64,000 nucleotides of DNA. It comes from Sulfitobacter mediterraneus. Lineage in GTDB: Bacteria > Pseudomonadota > Alphaproteobacteria > Rhodobacterales > Rhodobacteraceae. Below are positions 62,879 through 64,000 of the stretch, piece after piece (the first letter of the stretch is position 1; each line of letters begins with the position of its first letter). The position numbers and the translations under genes were made by a program. The notes under the pieces are model-generated. The model was given only the letters and a program-made list of their open reading frames with translations, made no database searches and was not told where the DNA came from. The stretch is taken from assembly GCF_003054325.1 (NCBI RefSeq), contig NZ_QBKU01000012.1, positions 57,713 to 121,712 on the forward strand. Direction: 5' to 3'.

Positions 62879-63905
62879 TAAAGTCGGTAAGTGGGATTAG
62901 TTCTGCAGCGAGATCGCGGCCTTTCTCAACAATCCAAATCTGATCTCGCCCAATACAGTCGCTGTCTAGCAATGACGAATCATGTGTAGTGAAGATCAAC
63001 TGAGCGTTGCGGGTGTTAAGATTTGGATCACAAAATAGCCCAATGAGATGTTGGAACGCCAACGGGTGCAGCCCTGAATTTAGCTCATCGACGATTAAAG
63101 TGAAGCCGTTGTCCAATACGTCTAAAACGGGACCTGCAAGACCAAAAAGGTTCTGTGTGCCGGTTGACTCCTCTACGAACGGAAGTGGCATCAGTCTTTT
63201 CTGCTCATCATGTCGCATAAAATCGATGCTGTAGTGCTTTGCATCAGGATTATCGTTTCTTATCAAATCCCGAATAGGTCCTGGAATTTCATCATTGTCC
63301 AAGACTTTTGCTTCTGTGACCCGAATGTCTGACACAGCGACATCAGTTGCCTTTAAGAACTCGATTATTCGGGTTTTCCAGCCTTCTTCTCCGAAGCGGC
63401 GCTCGGTGTAGTCAAGCTGTCTCGAATCTGGTGCCTTAAGCGTACGGAGCATCAAGACTAGCCACTCGTACGCACCACTTAACCCTTTAGCGTTCAATTG
63501 TACCGCAGTGCTTAGAAAAAGCGCGTCGGGCCTCGTTTGTGACCTCCAACTGTCACGTTCGCCTTTGAGATGCACGCTCGATATGTCCCATTCATAGGAG
63601 TCCGTTTGTACATCGTAACTGCGAGTGAAAAGTTGTCGTTGCCGTCCCGTGCTTTTGGGGCGTGCAAACAACCACTCATCAACGACCCTCTCATGCGAGA
63701 TGGCGAAGCCATATTGATATAGTGTTTCTTCGTGGATAAAGATTGCCTCGAATTCCGATGGGCGTTCGCGCCACTCACTGTGAAAAAGGAAGGGGTCAAC
63801 GTCGATCCCCTGTCCAGCTTCATTGCGAAAAGACATTCGGACGAAGCGGGACATGAAGGCCATCGCATCGATCAACGATGATTTGCCTGAGCCATTTGCA
63901 CCGAA
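62799..63905 (-). pseudogene. AAA ATPase of the COG1106 (AAA_15/RloA-like) type, 5'-truncated by an IS element
   Basis: About 368 codons remain, beginning exactly at the P-loop (FGANGSGKSSLIDAM). Further motifs are ALFLSTAVQLNAKGL, LIVDELNSGLHPLAFQHLIG (Walker B), LIFTTHDSSLLDS and the C-terminal FQKRYLQGRFGGVPRL typical of COG1106. Intact members have roughly 30-50 residues before the P-loop. The five codons before FGANG (M-G-S-R-S) lie inside the IS terminal repeat, so the apparent ATG at 63920 is not the native start. A hand count gave 47 % GC in 63001-63060 against 65 % in 61141-61200, in hutU, which suggests foreign origin. Related ATPases are linked to phage defence, often with RloB, which was not found downstream. 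Confidence 0.8.
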
Positions 63906-64000
63906 TGACCTGCTCCCCATTGAGTCCGCTAGTTTAGGTTAGCTCTGTTCAGGTTTTGGTCCTTCACTGACCGGTTAGCATATTCCGCCGGCGTCAGGCC
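63906..64000 (-). mobile_element. End of an IS3-family insertion sequence (runs off the window)
   Basis: The terminal sequence TGACCTGCTCCCCATTGAGT (starting at 63906) begins with TGA and is the typical kind of IS3-family inverted-repeat end. The transposase stop is 21 bases inside it. The element replaces the 5' part of the adjacent ATPase gene. Its other end and any target duplication are outside the window. Confidence 0.8.
63929..64000 (-). CDS. IS3-family transposase, C-terminal end (partial)
   Basis: Twenty-three codons and a TAG stop at the window edge read GLTPAEYANRS then VKDQNLNRANLN. LTPAEYA followed by NLNRAN is the characteristic C-terminus of IS3-type OrfB (DDE integrase-like) transposases. 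The catalytic domain is beyond the edge. The frame is in phase from the last base of the window. Confidence 0.85.
   Translation of the reverse strand, partial: GLTPAEYANRSVKDQNLNRANLN

Noticed and set aside
63906..63920. ATG at 63920 as the true ATPase start
   Set aside because: The bases belong to the IS terminal repeat and the protein would lack the strand before the P-loop.
1..64000. CRISPR arrays, rRNA, tRNA genes or riboswitches
   Set aside because: No regularly spaced direct repeats, cloverleaf-like segments ending in CCA or recognisable riboswitch cores were seen by eye; a covariance-model scan could not be run.

Overview
The window is chromosomal DNA of a marine-type alphaproteobacterium of the Rhodobacteraceae (Roseobacter group). 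This is inferred from overall gene content: the Rhodobacterales-style cytochrome oxidase cluster (coxB-ctaB-ctaG-coxC-surf1 followed by thrC and an M16 peptidase), the ligase-associated Lhr helicase and PdeM nuclease, the tad/flp pilus locus with an OmpA-type protein, the HutF/HutG histidine pathway, and a high-GC codon style. Genes are dense on both strands, often with 1-4 base start/stop overlaps. No rRNA, tRNA or CRISPR array was seen.

Layout. 1-2.8 kb: two tandem folD genes (the first cut by the window edge and divergent), a small membrane protein and a membrane-anchored LytTR regulator. 2.8-9.3 kb: thioesterase, pdeM and lhr, with a BCCT transporter and a LysR regulator lying between the two DNA-repair genes. 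9.5-22.8 kb: a minus-strand tad/flp pilus locus (AAA ATPase, cpaA, two TPR lipoproteins, tadC, tadB, cpaF, cpaE, OmpA protein, cpaC, cpaB, two small pilins) with intrinsic terminators after each pilin gene and after ompA, and a divergent lytic transglycosylase. 22.9-30.6 kb: 3-oxoacid CoA-transferase, L,D-transpeptidase, topA, dprA, tldD. 30.8-38.4 kb: cytochrome c oxidase subunits II and III and assembly factors, then thrC, an M16 peptidase and a GNAT enzyme. 38.4-45.9 kb: FAD oxidase, apt-lysE-mtnP, SulP permease, flavin reductase, GNAT, EcsC. 46.1-54.8 kb: modABC, NUDIX, DUF1178, SDR, lysC, a ClbS/DfsB-like gene and ptsP. 54.8-62.0 kb: complete histidine utilisation cluster hutCF / hutIHGU.

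The last 2 kb differ. After the hutU terminator the sequence is gene-poor and its GC falls. It holds a decayed lipoprotein gene and a COG1106-type AAA ATPase gene whose 5' part has been replaced by the end of an IS3-family insertion sequence that runs off the right edge. The apparent ATG of the ATPase reading frame lies inside the IS terminal repeat, so this is a truncated gene.

The genes fit together in several places. MtnP releases adenine that Apt can salvage. The hut cluster turns histidine into glutamate, ammonia and formate, with HutC as the likely repressor. ctaB, ctaG, surf1 and the small membrane protein probably mature the oxidase encoded beside them. The pilus locus has the core secretion machinery but no TadE/F/G pseudopilin genes in view.
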